DNA of 47,226 bases, taken from NCBI GenBank assembly GCA_015494585.1, contig WGAY01000024.1, forward strand, positions 1 through 47,226, written 5' to 3'. The position numbers were made by a program, and so were the translations under genes. The number at the start of each line of letters is the position of its first letter. Position 1 is the stretch's first letter. The stretch is from Candidatus Omnitrophota bacterium (lineage in GTDB: Bacteria; Omnitrophota; Gorgyraeia; S143-82). Positions 25,055-34,108 of this stretch are shown piece by piece. The notes beneath the pieces were generated by a model that was not told the DNA's origin, made no database searches, and saw only the letters and a program-made list of their open reading frames with translations.

Positions 25055-25770
25055 CTGAATTGTTTCACTATCCTTATCTGGCTGCCCCCACGCGAGAATT
25101 CGACTTCGTCAGCAATGGACTTTATCAACTTCAGACCCTTGCCTTCGACATTATTGTAATCAAACCCCTCGCCTTCATCCCTTACAGTAAGTTCTATAGA
25201 CGCCGGTGTTGCCCTATACTCTATAAGGACAAAATTTTCTGAGGCAAATTTATTTCCGTGACGAATACCGTTTATCACCATCTCTTCTACCAGCAACCGC
25301 ATATCCATCAAAATAGTCTCTGGCAACTTATATTTCTGGAGGATAGAAATAATTCTCCTGCTTACCTCCTGGACATATTCTAAATCACTTGGTATCTCCA
25401 TCTTTCCTTCCTGAATTTCATCCGATACAGGACCGGAACTCATCAACAGATCATCCATTGCCTCAAATTGCTTAAAGGCCTTATCTAAATGAGTCAGAGA
25501 AAGGAGCTTCTTCGCATACTCACTCAATCCCACCAGGATCAGCTCTCCCCCTCGCTTCTCCATCCTTTCCTTCAAGTTCAACAACATACCTAAACCTGAA
25601 CTATCCAGATATGACACACGTGACATCTCAAGGACCAAAGAAGAGATATCTTTTTCCCTTTCCACAGCTTCTATAATCGCTGATAGCACTGAGACCTTTT
25701 CTTTCGCCACAAGTTCACCATCCAAATAAAAAACCAGCTTATCCTCCATCTTTTCCTCTCTTAACTTCAT
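25051..25770 (-). CDS. Fusion of STAS anti-anti-sigma domain and RsbW-like HATPase anti-sigma kinase
   Basis: The protein (239 aa from the ATG at 25770, behind AGGGGTGGGG) joins two proteins that are normally separate partners. Residues 8-108 form a STAS domain with VSYLDSSGLGMLLNL, which carries the phosphorylatable serine. Residues 125-239 form a GHKL kinase of RsbW/SpoIIAB type: N-box LLVEEMVINGIRHGN, G1 VRDEGEGFD and G2 EGKGLKLIKSIAD. In partner switching, the kinase phosphorylates the STAS serine and a PP2C enzyme removes the phosphate; the next gene encodes such a phosphatase with a 4-nt overlap. No sigma factor is nearby, so the output may be another protein. An alternative ATG lies at 25749. 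Confidence 0.88.
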   Translation of the reverse strand: MKLREEKMEDKLVFYLDGELVAKEKVSVLSAIIEAVEREKDISSLVLEMSRVSYLDSSGLGMLLNLKERMEKRGGELILVGLSEYAKKLLSLTHLDKAFKQFEAMDDLLMSSGPVSDEIQEGKMEIPSDLEYVQEVSRRIISILQKYKLPETILMDMRLLVEEMVINGIRHGNKFASENFVLIEYRATPASIELTVRDEGEGFDYNNVEGKGLKLIKSIADEVEFSRGGSQIRIVKQFR

Positions 25771-25778
25771 CCCCACCC

Positions 25779-26687
25779 CTAGACCACCTCCAGCATACGC
25801 TCTATCGACCTGCGAGCCCTATCAATTATATCCGCATCTAGATCTATTTCGTATTGTTCCTGTTTCAAGCTATCGTAGAGTCCCTCTATAGTTATTTTTT
25901 TCATCATTCTACAAAGGGCCTTTTCCGAAACAGGGAAAAATTCCTTTGATGGAATATCCTTCCTTAATCTATATACCATCTCCTTTTCCGTACATATTAT
26001 AAACCTCTTTGCAGAAGATTGTTCTGCAAACCTAATCATACCTGAAGTTGAGGCCACTGCATCGGCCATTGCCAAAACTTCGGGTCGACATTCTGGGTGA
26101 GCAATGACCAAGGCACCTGGATATTTTTCCTTTGCCTCTCTTACCATCTCGGGAGATATCAACTCATGGACATAGCAATAACCCTTTTCCCATAGAATTA
26201 TATTGTCCCGGCCGGTCTTTTCTATTACGTACTTTCCAAGATTCCTATCCGGCAAGAAAACAATGGGTCTCTCTCTAGGGATGCTCTCCACTACTTTCAC
26301 TGCATTTGCAGACGTGCAGCAGATATCCACTTCTGCCTTGACATCCGCGCTGGTGTTCACATAGGCAACAAAGACCGCCTCAGGATACTTCTCTCGCAAT
26401 TTCCTTACATCCTCTCCACTAATTGTATCTGCCAGGAAACAGCCGGCCTCTATAGATGGAATCAAGACCTTACAGGCAGGCGACAAGATCTTGGCTGTCT
26501 CAGCCATAAAAACGACGCCGCAAAAGACAATTATATCGACATCTTGTCCCGCTGATTTGCGACTCAACTCCAGGGAATCTCCGACAAAATCAGCTAAATC
26601 CTGTATCTCGGGAATCTGATAGTTATGCGCCAGGATAAGGGCATTTTTTTCTTTCTTTAGCCTCTGTATCTCCTCTTTTATATCCAC
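25779..26687 (-). CDS. nadA: Quinolinate synthase
   Basis: NadA condenses iminoaspartate and dihydroxyacetone phosphate to quinolinate, using a 4Fe-4S cluster. The 302-aa length fits. Family stretches are ALILAHNYQIPEIQDLADFVGDSL, VFCGVVFMAETAKIL, SIEAGCFLADTI, VAYVNTSADVKAEVDICCTSANA, PDRNLGKYV, IAHPECRPEV and ASTSGMIRFAE. Three conserved cluster cysteines are plausible in the DICCTS, HPECRP and EKALCRMMKK segments. It lies between mnmA (12 nt away) and the STAS-kinase gene (2 nt away). Its need for an Fe-S cluster fits the NifU-like gene at the head of this operon. Confidence 0.95.
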   Translation of the reverse strand: MDIKEEIQRLKKEKNALILAHNYQIPEIQDLADFVGDSLELSRKSAGQDVDIIVFCGVVFMAETAKILSPACKVLIPSIEAGCFLADTISGEDVRKLREKYPEAVFVAYVNTSADVKAEVDICCTSANAVKVVESIPRERPIVFLPDRNLGKYVIEKTGRDNIILWEKGYCYVHELISPEMVREAKEKYPGALVIAHPECRPEVLAMADAVASTSGMIRFAEQSSAKRFIICTEKEMVYRLRKDIPSKEFFPVSEKALCRMMKKITIEGLYDSLKQEQYEIDLDADIIDRARRSIERMLEVV

Positions 26688-26699
26688 TGGCCTCTCCTC

Positions 26700-27722
26700 T
26701 CAAAAACTGCCCTCTATTTCTCCACCACCGATTATTATATCCCCATCATAAAACACGATATGTTGTCCCCTCGCTACACCTATTACTGGCTGGGAAAAAT
26801 AGACCCGTAGTCTATCTGGTCCTTCCAGCTTTCCCAGCACAGGGATATTAGGTTGATTATACCTGATTTTAGCGGTTAACTCAAATCCATCCTGTCTCTC
26901 TCCCAACCAGAGAATATTTCCGGCAACCAGACCCGTTCTCTTCGCCTCATCTTTCCTGGCAACGACCACATCGCCGTTTTCTGCATAGACCTCTACCACA
27001 TACCATGGGCCCGGTTCTTTTATGCCCAGGCCCTCCCTTTGTCCTGGGGTAAATAAATGTATGCCCTTATGATGTGCAAGGACCCTCCCATCCAGAGAAA
27101 TAATCCTGCCTGGTCTGGGCGTCAGGCGCCCTTTTAACCAATCTTTATACCGCCGGTCAAAGATAAAGCAGAGGTCCTGGCTCTCTTTTGCAAAAAAGCC
27201 CTCTGGAAAAACCTTGCTCATTTGCGCATAAACCTCGGATTTCCTCTTTTTTCCTAAAGGGAAAACCACACGGTTTAGATCATAAGACAACAGCCTATAG
27301 AGGAAATAACTCTGATCCTTTTTCTCATAAAGGGCCCTTGCTATGGTCTTGCCTCTCTTTGTAGAAACAATCCTCGCGTAATGGCCGGTAGAGACCATAT
27401 CAAACCCAAGTTCATCGGCTATAGAAAACAGTAATCGAAACTTTATCTCAGGATTACAGATAATACAGGGATTAGGGGTAATCCCCCTGCTATAACTGGA
27501 AACAAAATAGTCAACGACCTTCTGAGAAAAGATATCTCGAATAACTCTGATTATTAGTGGGACATCCAGACGCTGGCATATATATCGGACCCTGTCCTGA
27601 AGGGAAGAATTAAAGCCAGTGTCCAAAAACAGCGCAGTAACGTCAAACCCTCTCTGTTGCAAAAAGAAAAGGGAGGCCGTTGAATCAACCCCACCACTAA
27701 TCCCTACCAGCACCCTGGACAT
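26700..27722 (-). CDS. mnmA: tRNA-specific 2-thiouridylase MnmA
   Basis: MnmA activates U34 of Glu, Lys and Gln tRNAs with ATP and inserts sulfur passed on from IscS-type donors. The 340-aa protein has the PP-loop [15 protein letters not shown], a catalytic-cysteine segment [14 protein letters not shown], and the second cysteine segment ESQDLCFI. The C-terminal beta-barrel ([40 protein letters not shown]-like end) is complete. Its start lies 26 nt inside cysE. Together with mnmG at 3324 it would complete the mnm5s2U-type wobble modification, although the two are in different operons. Confidence 0.93.
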   Translation of the reverse strand: MSRVLVGISGGVDSTASLFFLQQRGFDVTALFLDTGFNSSLQDRVRYICQRLDVPLIIRVIRDIFSQKVVDYFVSSYSRGITPNPCIICNPEIKFRLLFSIADELGFDMVSTGHYARIVSTKRGKTIARALYEKKDQSYFLYRLLSYDLNRVVFPLGKKRKSEVYAQMSKVFPEGFFAKESQDLCFIFDRRYKDWLKGRLTPRPGRIISLDGRVLAHHKGIHLFTPGQREGLGIKEPGPWYVVEVYAENGDVVVARKDEAKRTGLVAGNILWLGERQDGFELTAKIRYNQPNIPVLGKLEGPDRLRVYFSQPVIGVARGQHIVFYDGDIIIGGGEIEGSF

Positions 27723-28383
27723 AAGAATGCAACTGCTTCTCGAGATCCTCTATTTTCCGCTCCAGCCTTGCCTGTTCCCTCATCACTGCCTTGAGGACAT
27801 CGGTTATAGGATCTGGCAATCGTCCATGTTCCAAGTCTATCTCGATCTTTTCCCTTATCCTCTTTATGTCCTGAACCACCCTTCCCGGGACGCCCACCAC
27901 TGTCGCCCCTGGAGGAACATCTTTTATAACCACAGAACCCGAACCAATCTTGGCTCCTCTACCTATAGTAATGTTTCCCAGGACAATAGCTCCCGCACCA
28001 ATTACGACCTTGTCTTCTACGGTGGGATGTCGCTTTATCTTCTCCTTGCTCGTACCTCCGAGGACCACCCCCTGATATATCAGGACATCATCCCCTACCT
28101 CTGCGGTCTCACCTATGACTACGCCCATCCCATGGTCAATGAATACCCGTCTGCCGAGCTTTGCCCCAGGATGGATCTCTATCCCTGTTAAGAATCTGGA
28201 TATATGAGATAACAGCCTAGCACAAAACCTCAAACGATGCGTCCAAAGCCAATGGGCAAGCCTGTGCATCCATATAGCATGCAGGCCAGGATAACAAAAC
28301 AGGACTTCCAATATACTTCGAGCCGCTGGATCGTCTCGAAATACAGTGGTGATATCCTCTCGTATCTTCTGAAACATCGACAT
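27697..28383 (-). CDS. cysE: Serine O-acetyltransferase
   Basis: CysE makes O-acetylserine, the precursor of cysteine. The 228-aa product has the short N-terminal helical region ([20 protein letters not shown], then HRLAHWLW) and a left-handed beta-helix of hexapeptide repeats: [52 protein letters not shown], and [22 protein letters not shown]. The catalytic histidine is in the IDHGMG segment. A coiled-coil tail ([13 protein letters not shown]) ends the protein. It begins 7 nt after the NifU-like gene. A supply of cysteine next to Fe-S assembly and thiolation genes makes metabolic sense. Confidence 0.94.
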   Translation of the reverse strand: MSMFQKIREDITTVFRDDPAARSILEVLFCYPGLHAIWMHRLAHWLWTHRLRFCARLLSHISRFLTGIEIHPGAKLGRRVFIDHGMGVVIGETAEVGDDVLIYQGVVLGGTSKEKIKRHPTVEDKVVIGAGAIVLGNITIGRGAKIGSGSVVIKDVPPGATVVGVPGRVVQDIKRIREKIEIDLEHGRLPDPITDVLKAVMREQARLERKIEDLEKQLHSYVQGAGRD

Positions 28384-28390
28384 CCCAACC

Positions 28391-28621
28391 TTATATAGCC
28401 ACCACCTGTTTTACCTCTGGCACCATTCTTTTAAGGGATTCCTCGACCCCCATCTTCAGGGTCATTGTAGAAAACGGACAGGCACCACATGCCCCTAGTA
28501 AGCGGACCTTCACCGTACCATCCTCATCCACCCCCAACAGCTCGATATCTCCACCATCCATCTTTAGGGCCGGCCTAACCTCTTCATCTATTATCTGTCT
28601 CACTTTCTCTTCTAAACCCAT
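28391..28621 (-). CDS. NifU C-terminal-domain Fe-S scaffold protein
   Basis: A 76-aa protein made only of the NifU C-terminal (Nfu) domain, which binds or delivers a labile Fe-S cluster. It has [22 protein letters not shown] and [22 protein letters not shown], with the C-x-x-C pair that ligates the cluster. I use the ATG at 28621 (AAAGGAGGG, 7 nt spacing). The track's TTG at 28651 would add residues encoded by the promoter-proximal hairpin. It is the first gene of an operon with cysE, mnmA, nadA and the partner-switching genes. Confidence 0.93.
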   Translation of the reverse strand: MGLEEKVRQIIDEEVRPALKMDGGDIELLGVDEDGTVKVRLLGACGACPFSTMTLKMGVEESLKRMVPEVKQVVAI

Positions 28622-28635
28622 AACAATCCCTCCTT

Positions 28636-28657
28636 TCCAAAAACGAGCCAACGGCCC
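28636..28657 (-). terminator. Hairpin with T-tract overlapping the nifU-like gene's start point
   Basis: On the minus strand GGGCC (28653-28657), loop GTT, GGCTC, then GTTTTTGG. The 5' arm begins right after the -10 box, upstream of or at the predicted transcription start (about 28650). Read-through RNA from the upstream operon would contain the full hairpin; RNA started here would lack its 5' arm. Confidence 0.45.
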
Positions 28658-28685
28658 ATTATATACCCACTAGCCCCTTTGTCAA
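28658..28685 (-). promoter_or_regulatory. Sigma70-type promoter of the nifU-like/cysE/mnmA/nadA operon
   Basis: On the minus strand, a consensus TTGACA (28680-28685), a 16-bp spacer and a consensus TATAAT (28658-28663). The -35 box overlaps the stop region of the thioester-reductase gene. Confidence 0.7.
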
Positions 28686-29833
28686 TGGCTTAAACGAGAG
28701 CCGAGACCATACTTTGTATTCAAATAGTGCCGCAATACCTTATCTAAATAGTCTTTTGGTGGAACAAAAGCAAGACCTCTTTCCTTTAAAAAGGCCAAGG
28801 TCTGACGATTTTCAAAGATCTGCTTATTTCCCAGATACTTCATAAAATAAGGCAAGGTCTTCAAGGCCCTTTTTCTCTTTTCATCTGCAGTAAAGACTAA
28901 AAAATAGTATAGTAATTTGAACGCCGGCATAGGTATAACTATTCTGGGAGGAAGTTTTATAGAAAATTCCTCCGCTAATCTCCTGAACTCCTCCGCCAGA
29001 AACATCAATCTAACCGCATCCCGGCCAGAACAGAGATGGAACACCTTGCCAATAGCCTCCTCAGAAAACAAAGACACAATCATGGCCTTTGCTACAAAAT
29101 CAACCGGCACAATATCCAAAGAGGCATCTCCTAACCAGGGGACAAGCCCGCTCGTCTTCTGTCCTGCCAAGAATTCACACAAGTAGTAAAAGATCTTAAA
29201 TCCAATAATCCGGCCATCTCTGGAGTCCCCAACTACCATACTCGGTCTATGAATGGTTATTGGAACCCCCTCTTTAATCTTGCTAAACAGCAAAACCTCT
29301 GCCTCGGCCTTTGCCTGTTCATAGGTATTATGATAACTCCTTTCTTCTACTAGTTCCCTTTCGGGAATAATCCCTGACATTCTACCGGCAACGCCTATAG
29401 TAGTAATAACATCTATCTTCTCAAGATGACCTTGATCTCCTATAGTCTCTGCAATCCTCAATAAATTTTCCAATGCCCCCACAGAAATAAGCCTTGCCTC
29501 CTCTAGAGGCAGATTCATCCTTACATTCCCTGCGCAGTGAAGTATGTGCGTAGTACGAGAAACTACCTCTGTAAAAACATCCTCTTTCATCCCCAATCTG
29601 GGAAGAGAAACGTCTCCTATCACCGGTTCAATAGAAACGCTCCCTCCTGTAAACGTTTCTGCTATTCCCCAGAAATCACATAGAGAGGAAAATCTCTCCA
29701 AGAGATGCTTCTCATCTTTTGCCCGCATTAATAGGAAAAGGTGCAGAGGATCTTTTGTATTCATAGAAATAAGTTCCTTTACAACGGCTGCACCTATTGA
29801 TCCGGTTGCCCCTGTAATCAATATTCCTTTCAT
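28682..29833 (-). CDS. NAD(P)-dependent thioester/acyl-CoA reductase (NAD_binding_4, extended SDR)
   Basis: A 383-aa extended short-chain dehydrogenase like the terminal reductase domain of carboxylic acid reductases and Lys2, or fatty acyl-CoA reductases; these release an acyl thioester as aldehyde. The N-terminus has GATGSIGAAVVKEL for the cofactor; HILHCAGNVRMNLPLEEA, then YHNTYEQAKAEAE, give the SDR Tyr-x-x-x-Lys pair as Y-E-Q-A-K. HRPSMVVGDSRDGRIIGF follows. The C-terminal 130 residues are hydrophobic and basic. The start overlaps the acyl-adenylating gene by 4 nt (ATGA), so the two act as a pair: one activates an acid, the other reduces it. Product identity is not visible. Confidence 0.8.
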   Translation of the reverse strand: MKGILITGATGSIGAAVVKELISMNTKDPLHLFLLMRAKDEKHLLERFSSLCDFWGIAETFTGGSVSIEPVIGDVSLPRLGMKEDVFTEVVSRTTHILHCAGNVRMNLPLEEARLISVGALENLLRIAETIGDQGHLEKIDVITTIGVAGRMSGIIPERELVEERSYHNTYEQAKAEAEVLLFSKIKEGVPITIHRPSMVVGDSRDGRIIGFKIFYYLCEFLAGQKTSGLVPWLGDASLDIVPVDFVAKAMIVSLFSEEAIGKVFHLCSGRDAVRLMFLAEEFRRLAEEFSIKLPPRIVIPMPAFKLLYYFLVFTADEKRKRALKTLPYFMKYLGNKQIFENRQTLAFLKERGLAFVPPKDYLDKVLRHYLNTKYGLGSRLSH

Positions 29834-31629
29834 CTATATAGCCTCCCTAAGGTACAGACCACTCCATTTTCTTCGACTTCTTCAACAGAAAATTCCAGAT
29901 CATCCAATCGACTATATAATCTATCTATCGCTCCCTTGTATTTGGTCTCGACAACATATCGTTTCACCTTAAAGGTCTCAGTTAGTTCACCAGTACGTGG
30001 GGAAAACCTACCCGTTAATAAGACGACACCTACAGGCCTTGATTGAGGCGGGAAAGGAGCCAATTGATTCGATATATCCTGGCAAGCCTTCTCCATAAAA
30101 AAGGAGATTATGTCTTGCGCAATGAAATCCTTTTTTAGGTCTATAACCGCCACTGGTATTTTCCTTCCCCTGCCAACGACAACGCAAAAGGCAACATAAG
30201 GCAGCCGCGAGAGCGTGGATTCTATTTCCCCAGCATAAACCCTATGCCCTGTGGATGTCTTAAAGACAGCATCCTTCCTGTCCAACAGAAATAGAAATCC
30301 ATCTTCATCTATCCTGCCAAGATCTCCTGTGCGCAGAAATCCTTCTTCTAGCCTGACCCTGTAGGCGTCTTTTTCCAACAAATCCCTAGAAATACATTGT
30401 CCCTTTACCAGGATTTCCCCTTCCCGGGAAATCTTGACTTCATTGCCCGGCACAGGCCGCCCCACAGAACCCATCCTGTAACTAGTTGGTGTGTTCATCG
30501 CTATAGGCAATATGTTTTCCGAGATACCATAAGCCTCAAAGATTGGCAAGTCTAACCGTCTATACCACTCTAGGACATCTTGCGAGATAGGAGCCGAGCC
30601 ACTGAGCAGAAACTTTACATTCTTCCCTAGTTTCATCCTTACCCGCCTCAGCACAAGTCTGTCCAGCAAGGACAAGGCTAGGGTCTTCCATATACCTAGA
30701 CCTTGTCGACCATCTTCTTCTCTTTCTTGCAATGATTTCAGGGCCAGAGCCTTATCAAGGAGTATCTTCAACAATGGCTGTTTCAAAATCTTTTTCATTG
30801 CTTCTTCTTGAAATTTCTCGAAAAATCTTGGAACACCCACAAGAACATCTGGACTTATCCCTGGTAAAAGAGATAACAGAGCCCTCGGGTCAGAGACATA
30901 ATAAATACTAAAGCCTTTCATCCAGGCCACGAAGTTGACCATCCGTTGAAAAAGATTAGAAAGTGGCAACCAACATACAGTCCTTCCACCTGTTACAGAA
31001 GGCAGTATCTGTGCTGCTACCCTTTCACAGGCCATCATCACCTGAGAATGGGAGAAAGAAAAAATTTTCTCAGGACCAGTTGTACCAGAAGAGCTAACAA
31101 CAATGGCTGGTAAATCCTCCTCTTTATCGGTCTGAAAATATGCCAGCGTCTCGATCTCTTCTTGAGAGGCCTCAACTAAGGGCAGTAGAGATTCAATTCC
31201 ATCTCTTCCCGCCTTCTCTTCTATACAAACCACAAAAACCTCTGCCAAGATGTCGGTAGAGAATCTATCCAACCAGTCTTCTTCTTGCAAAACAACACAC
31301 CTTGGCCTCAGTACCTTCATCAAACGATGAATTCTGTCCTTCGTATCGTATGGGCTTATTCCTCCAACAATGGCCCCACAAAAAAATCCCGCCATCTGTA
31401 CTACATCCCACCACTTGGAGGAATTGGCCATTATGAGCAAGATATCGCCTCTCCTCAACCCCAATTTAGAAAAAAATACAGCCGCCGAAAGGCTGTCTTT
31501 CAAAAAATCTTCCCAGGAATAAGCTGACCAATGGCCACCCTCTGATAGGGAAAAAGAAACCACTGCCTCTGGCATTTCTTTGGCCCTCGAAAGTAGGAGA
31601 CCTGGGATGTCCTTGGCCTTTCTCTGCAT
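29830..31629 (-). CDS. AMP-dependent long-chain acyl-CoA synthetase-like enzyme
   Basis: A 599-aa member of the ANL adenylating superfamily that would activate a fatty or other carboxylic acid through acyl-AMP. The phosphate-binding loop is VSSSGTTGPEKIFSFSH. Other core motifs are GSAPISQDVLEWY, FEAYGISEN, FLRTGDLGRIDEDGFLFLLDRKDAVF, and the C-terminal TETFKVKRYVVETKYKGAIDRLY, with the lysine typical of long-chain acyl-CoA synthetases. The loop ends G-P-E-K rather than G-x-P-K, a small departure. No carrier-protein domain is attached. It is 6 nt downstream of the PP-loop gene and overlaps the reductase gene by 4 nt. Confidence 0.85.
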   Translation of the reverse strand: MQRKAKDIPGLLLSRAKEMPEAVVSFSLSEGGHWSAYSWEDFLKDSLSAAVFFSKLGLRRGDILLIMANSSKWWDVVQMAGFFCGAIVGGISPYDTKDRIHRLMKVLRPRCVVLQEEDWLDRFSTDILAEVFVVCIEEKAGRDGIESLLPLVEASQEEIETLAYFQTDKEEDLPAIVVSSSGTTGPEKIFSFSHSQVMMACERVAAQILPSVTGGRTVCWLPLSNLFQRMVNFVAWMKGFSIYYVSDPRALLSLLPGISPDVLVGVPRFFEKFQEEAMKKILKQPLLKILLDKALALKSLQEREEDGRQGLGIWKTLALSLLDRLVLRRVRMKLGKNVKFLLSGSAPISQDVLEWYRRLDLPIFEAYGISENILPIAMNTPTSYRMGSVGRPVPGNEVKISREGEILVKGQCISRDLLEKDAYRVRLEEGFLRTGDLGRIDEDGFLFLLDRKDAVFKTSTGHRVYAGEIESTLSRLPYVAFCVVVGRGRKIPVAVIDLKKDFIAQDIISFFMEKACQDISNQLAPFPPQSRPVGVVLLTGRFSPRTGELTETFKVKRYVVETKYKGAIDRLYSRLDDLEFSVEEVEENGVVCTLGRLYR

Positions 31630-31635
31630 AGACCA

Positions 31636-32727
31636 TTAACCTCCTGTGGAGTCTTTCCTCAATGGGGGATCATAGGCGCCTCTTGGTTTCGTTATCTTAA
31701 GGTCTTCTTCCCTTAGCCCTAACCAGCGCAGGGATCTAACCACCTCTCTGGCTAGAAACAACTTTTTACGAATCATAAAGTTCACCAGCGGAGCCATCCA
31801 TTTCCAGTATGTCCTAGAGGCCTTGCCCTCCCTTATGAGGGCAGAAAACTCTGGATGATAGGGATTATAACCAAAGTGCTTCAAATCAGAATACATCAGG
31901 AGCCAATTAATAGGATAGTTGGTAACTATTGGATTGGCTGCCCCTACGCCCTTTACAAGCCCCAACTGGACTACCTTTGCTATGATCTCTTGTTGATTGT
32001 ATTCCCAGGCATGAAATGGAGCCAGGTACCTGGGAAATTCGGTCCCTGATGGATAGCGATGCGGATTAAAGAAGATCTCCAGCTCCTCCTGAGAGAATTC
32101 CCCTGACTCCTTCAGGGCCGGAGGGGTCCAATCTGTATCACAGATAAGGCTTCTGGAAAACTCGTACACCATCCGATCGGGCTCAGGCTGACCTGGAGAA
32201 TATCCTGCCAAAATCAAAGGTATATCCTTTTCCATGGCCAACCTTATGGCATCACCTTCAAATAAAGGAGCGTATACATAAGAGACAGTATAAACAGCGC
32301 CTCTCTCCTCTTGATTCTGCAAGCAGTAGCGAAAGATCTTCCTATAAAGCCGAACAGAGGGGGTATAAAAAACATGATCTATATCCAATTTGTTTACAGC
32401 ACGAAGTATATTATCTCGTGCTATATCCGGTATGTTCACATAAGTAGTGAAGGCCAGTACCCTTAACTTATACTCAACTTTTAATTTATATAAAAGATAG
32501 AGGCTATCCTTGCCCCCACTTACAGGCACGAGACAATCATAACTCCCTTTTCCCCTGCACAAACGAAGGGTCTCCTCTAGATCCTCCTCCCTGCGTTTTC
32601 TTGCCTCCTCTTCTACTGCCTGCCTTCTATGGTCGTATTCCCTGCAAAAACGGCAGATCCCTGTCCTATCTATATCTGCATCGGGAACTGCCTCTGGTAA
32701 AAGACACCGTCTACAATAACGGATGAT
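31636..32727 (-). CDS. PP-loop ATPase resembling N-acetyl sugar amidotransferase (WbpG/PseA type), non-standard start codon
   Basis: The family adenylates a substrate with a PP-loop and transfers ammonia or sulfur; WbpG- and PseA-type members make amidino sugars for surface glycans. The motif is VPVSGGKDSLYLLYKL, followed by DIDHVFYTPSVRLYRK and later PLILAGYSPGQPEPDR. The track starts at a TTG (32562), but the frame stays open upstream for 55 codons and encodes the family's zinc-binding start: YCRRCLLPEAVPDAD, then GICRFCREY. No ATG, GTG or TTG lies in that extension. Two ATC codons (32727, 32724) follow AGGGGGGAG, so initiation at ATC, or a homopolymer sequencing error, is likely. The extended product has about 363 aa. 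It follows mgtE closely. Confidence 0.75.
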   Translation of the reverse strand: MIRYCRRCLLPEAVPDADIDRTGICRFCREYDHRRQAVEEEARKRREEDLEETLRLCRGKGSYDCLVPVSGGKDSLYLLYKLKVEYKLRVLAFTTYVNIPDIARDNILRAVNKLDIDHVFYTPSVRLYRKIFRYCLQNQEERGAVYTVSYVYAPLFEGDAIRLAMEKDIPLILAGYSPGQPEPDRMVYEFSRSLICDTDWTPPALKESGEFSQEELEIFFNPHRYPSGTEFPRYLAPFHAWEYNQQEIIAKVVQLGLVKGVGAANPIVTNYPINWLLMYSDLKHFGYNPYHPEFSALIREGKASRTYWKWMAPLVNFMIRKKLFLAREVVRSLRWLGLREEDLKITKPRGAYDPPLRKDSTGG

Positions 32728-32740
32728 CTCCCCCCTGTTT

Positions 32741-34108
32741 TTACAAACCTATTACCAATCTGGCTATCTGGAAATAAATCAAGATAGAGACAATATCCAC
32801 TATACTGGCGATAAAGGGTCCTGACATAAGCGCAGGATCCAAGCCGATTCTTTTAAATATCACCGGAAGTACTGCCCCTGCTGTTGTGGCTGCCGTAACA
32901 GTAGCTATCATCGAAAGAAAGACGGTTACACCAAGCCGAAAATCGTGTTGAATGAACCAGGCTCGGACGAAACCAATCGTCCCCAGCACCCCTCCAACCA
33001 AAAGTCCTATCTTGAGTTCCTTAAAGAAAATCTTCCAGAAGTCCTCTATCAATACCTCCCCTGTAGCCAGGCCCCTGACGATCGTCGTTGCTGACTGGGA
33101 ACCGGCATTTCCTCCCATACCAGATAACACGGGCAGGAAAAAGGCCAAGGCAATCATTGCCTGGAGTTGTGCCGAATTCATTTGCAACACCGCTCCGGAT
33201 ATAAACTGCACAAAGACGAGCACTAATAACCAGGTTATCCTTTTCTTTGCTATACCCCAGGTCGTCTCCTGAGTATAGTCGTGGACAACACCAGAGGCAC
33301 CCAAGGCAAACATATCCTCTGTATCTTCTTCCTCTATGACGTCTATAACGTCGTCTACTGTAACGATGCCGACGAGTCTATCTTCGTTATCTACTACAGG
33401 GATGGCAATAAAATCGTAGTTCGAAACCTTTTTTGCCACTTCTTCAGCAGGCTCATTGACATTTACCTTTATCAAGTCCCTATGCATTATGTCTTCTATC
33501 CGAGCCGTTTTTCTTGCTACTATCAATTCCCTTAACGTAACTAGTCCTAAAAGCTTTCTATTTTTATCCGTAACATAAACATAATAAATAGTCTCTCTAT
33601 CCGGAGCAATTTTTCTTAAATAATTTAGGGCCTCTTCAACGGTCATATCCGGCAGTATGTTCGCATACTCAGTTGTCATTAAGGCCCCGGCCGTCCTCTC
33701 TTTATACTGTAAGAGTCGCCTTATATCATTGCGTTCTGCTTGGGCAACCAGTGGAAGGATATCGTCTAAAAGCGACTCTGGTAGCTTCTTTAAGAAGTCA
33801 GCTCTGTCGTCAGGCGCCATATCCTCCAATAGATCCACCATCTTCCTCTTCGAAAAGCAATAAAATATCTCTTTTTTCTCCTCGTCAGGGAAATATTCAA
33901 ATACCTCAATGCCTCTCTTCCCAAGGGCTGAAATTATCTTGGCAATATCTTCATAGGGAAGCCCATCGATCAGTGTAAAGATATCGTATGGATGCAAGTC
34001 ATCAAAGAGCTCTAAAAGGCGGTCCCTATAGTCCGGCAGGGAAAGGACCTGTCTTATCTCTGGTCCAGCTATAGCAACCCTTTCCTGTACTTCCTTTTTA
34101 TTAGCCAT
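32741..34108 (-). CDS. mgtE: Magnesium transporter MgtE
   Basis: MgtE is a magnesium-gated channel in the inner membrane. From the ATG at 34108 (455 aa; the track start lies deep inside gyrA) it has the N-terminal helical domain ([32 protein letters not shown]), a CBS pair ([40 protein letters not shown], then [16 protein letters not shown]), and a five-helix membrane domain. That domain includes [27 protein letters not shown], of which GGNAGSQS is the family hallmark. The start overlaps the gyrA stop by 8 nt, so it is expressed with gyrase. An mgtE behind gyrA is unusual. Confidence 0.95.
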   Translation of the reverse strand: MANKKEVQERVAIAGPEIRQVLSLPDYRDRLLELFDDLHPYDIFTLIDGLPYEDIAKIISALGKRGIEVFEYFPDEEKKEIFYCFSKRKMVDLLEDMAPDDRADFLKKLPESLLDDILPLVAQAERNDIRRLLQYKERTAGALMTTEYANILPDMTVEEALNYLRKIAPDRETIYYVYVTDKNRKLLGLVTLRELIVARKTARIEDIMHRDLIKVNVNEPAEEVAKKVSNYDFIAIPVVDNEDRLVGIVTVDDVIDVIEEEDTEDMFALGASGVVHDYTQETTWGIAKKRITWLLVLVFVQFISGAVLQMNSAQLQAMIALAFFLPVLSGMGGNAGSQSATTIVRGLATGEVLIEDFWKIFFKELKIGLLVGGVLGTIGFVRAWFIQHDFRLGVTVFLSMIATVTAATTAGAVLPVIFKRIGLDPALMSGPFIASIVDIVSILIYFQIARLVIGL

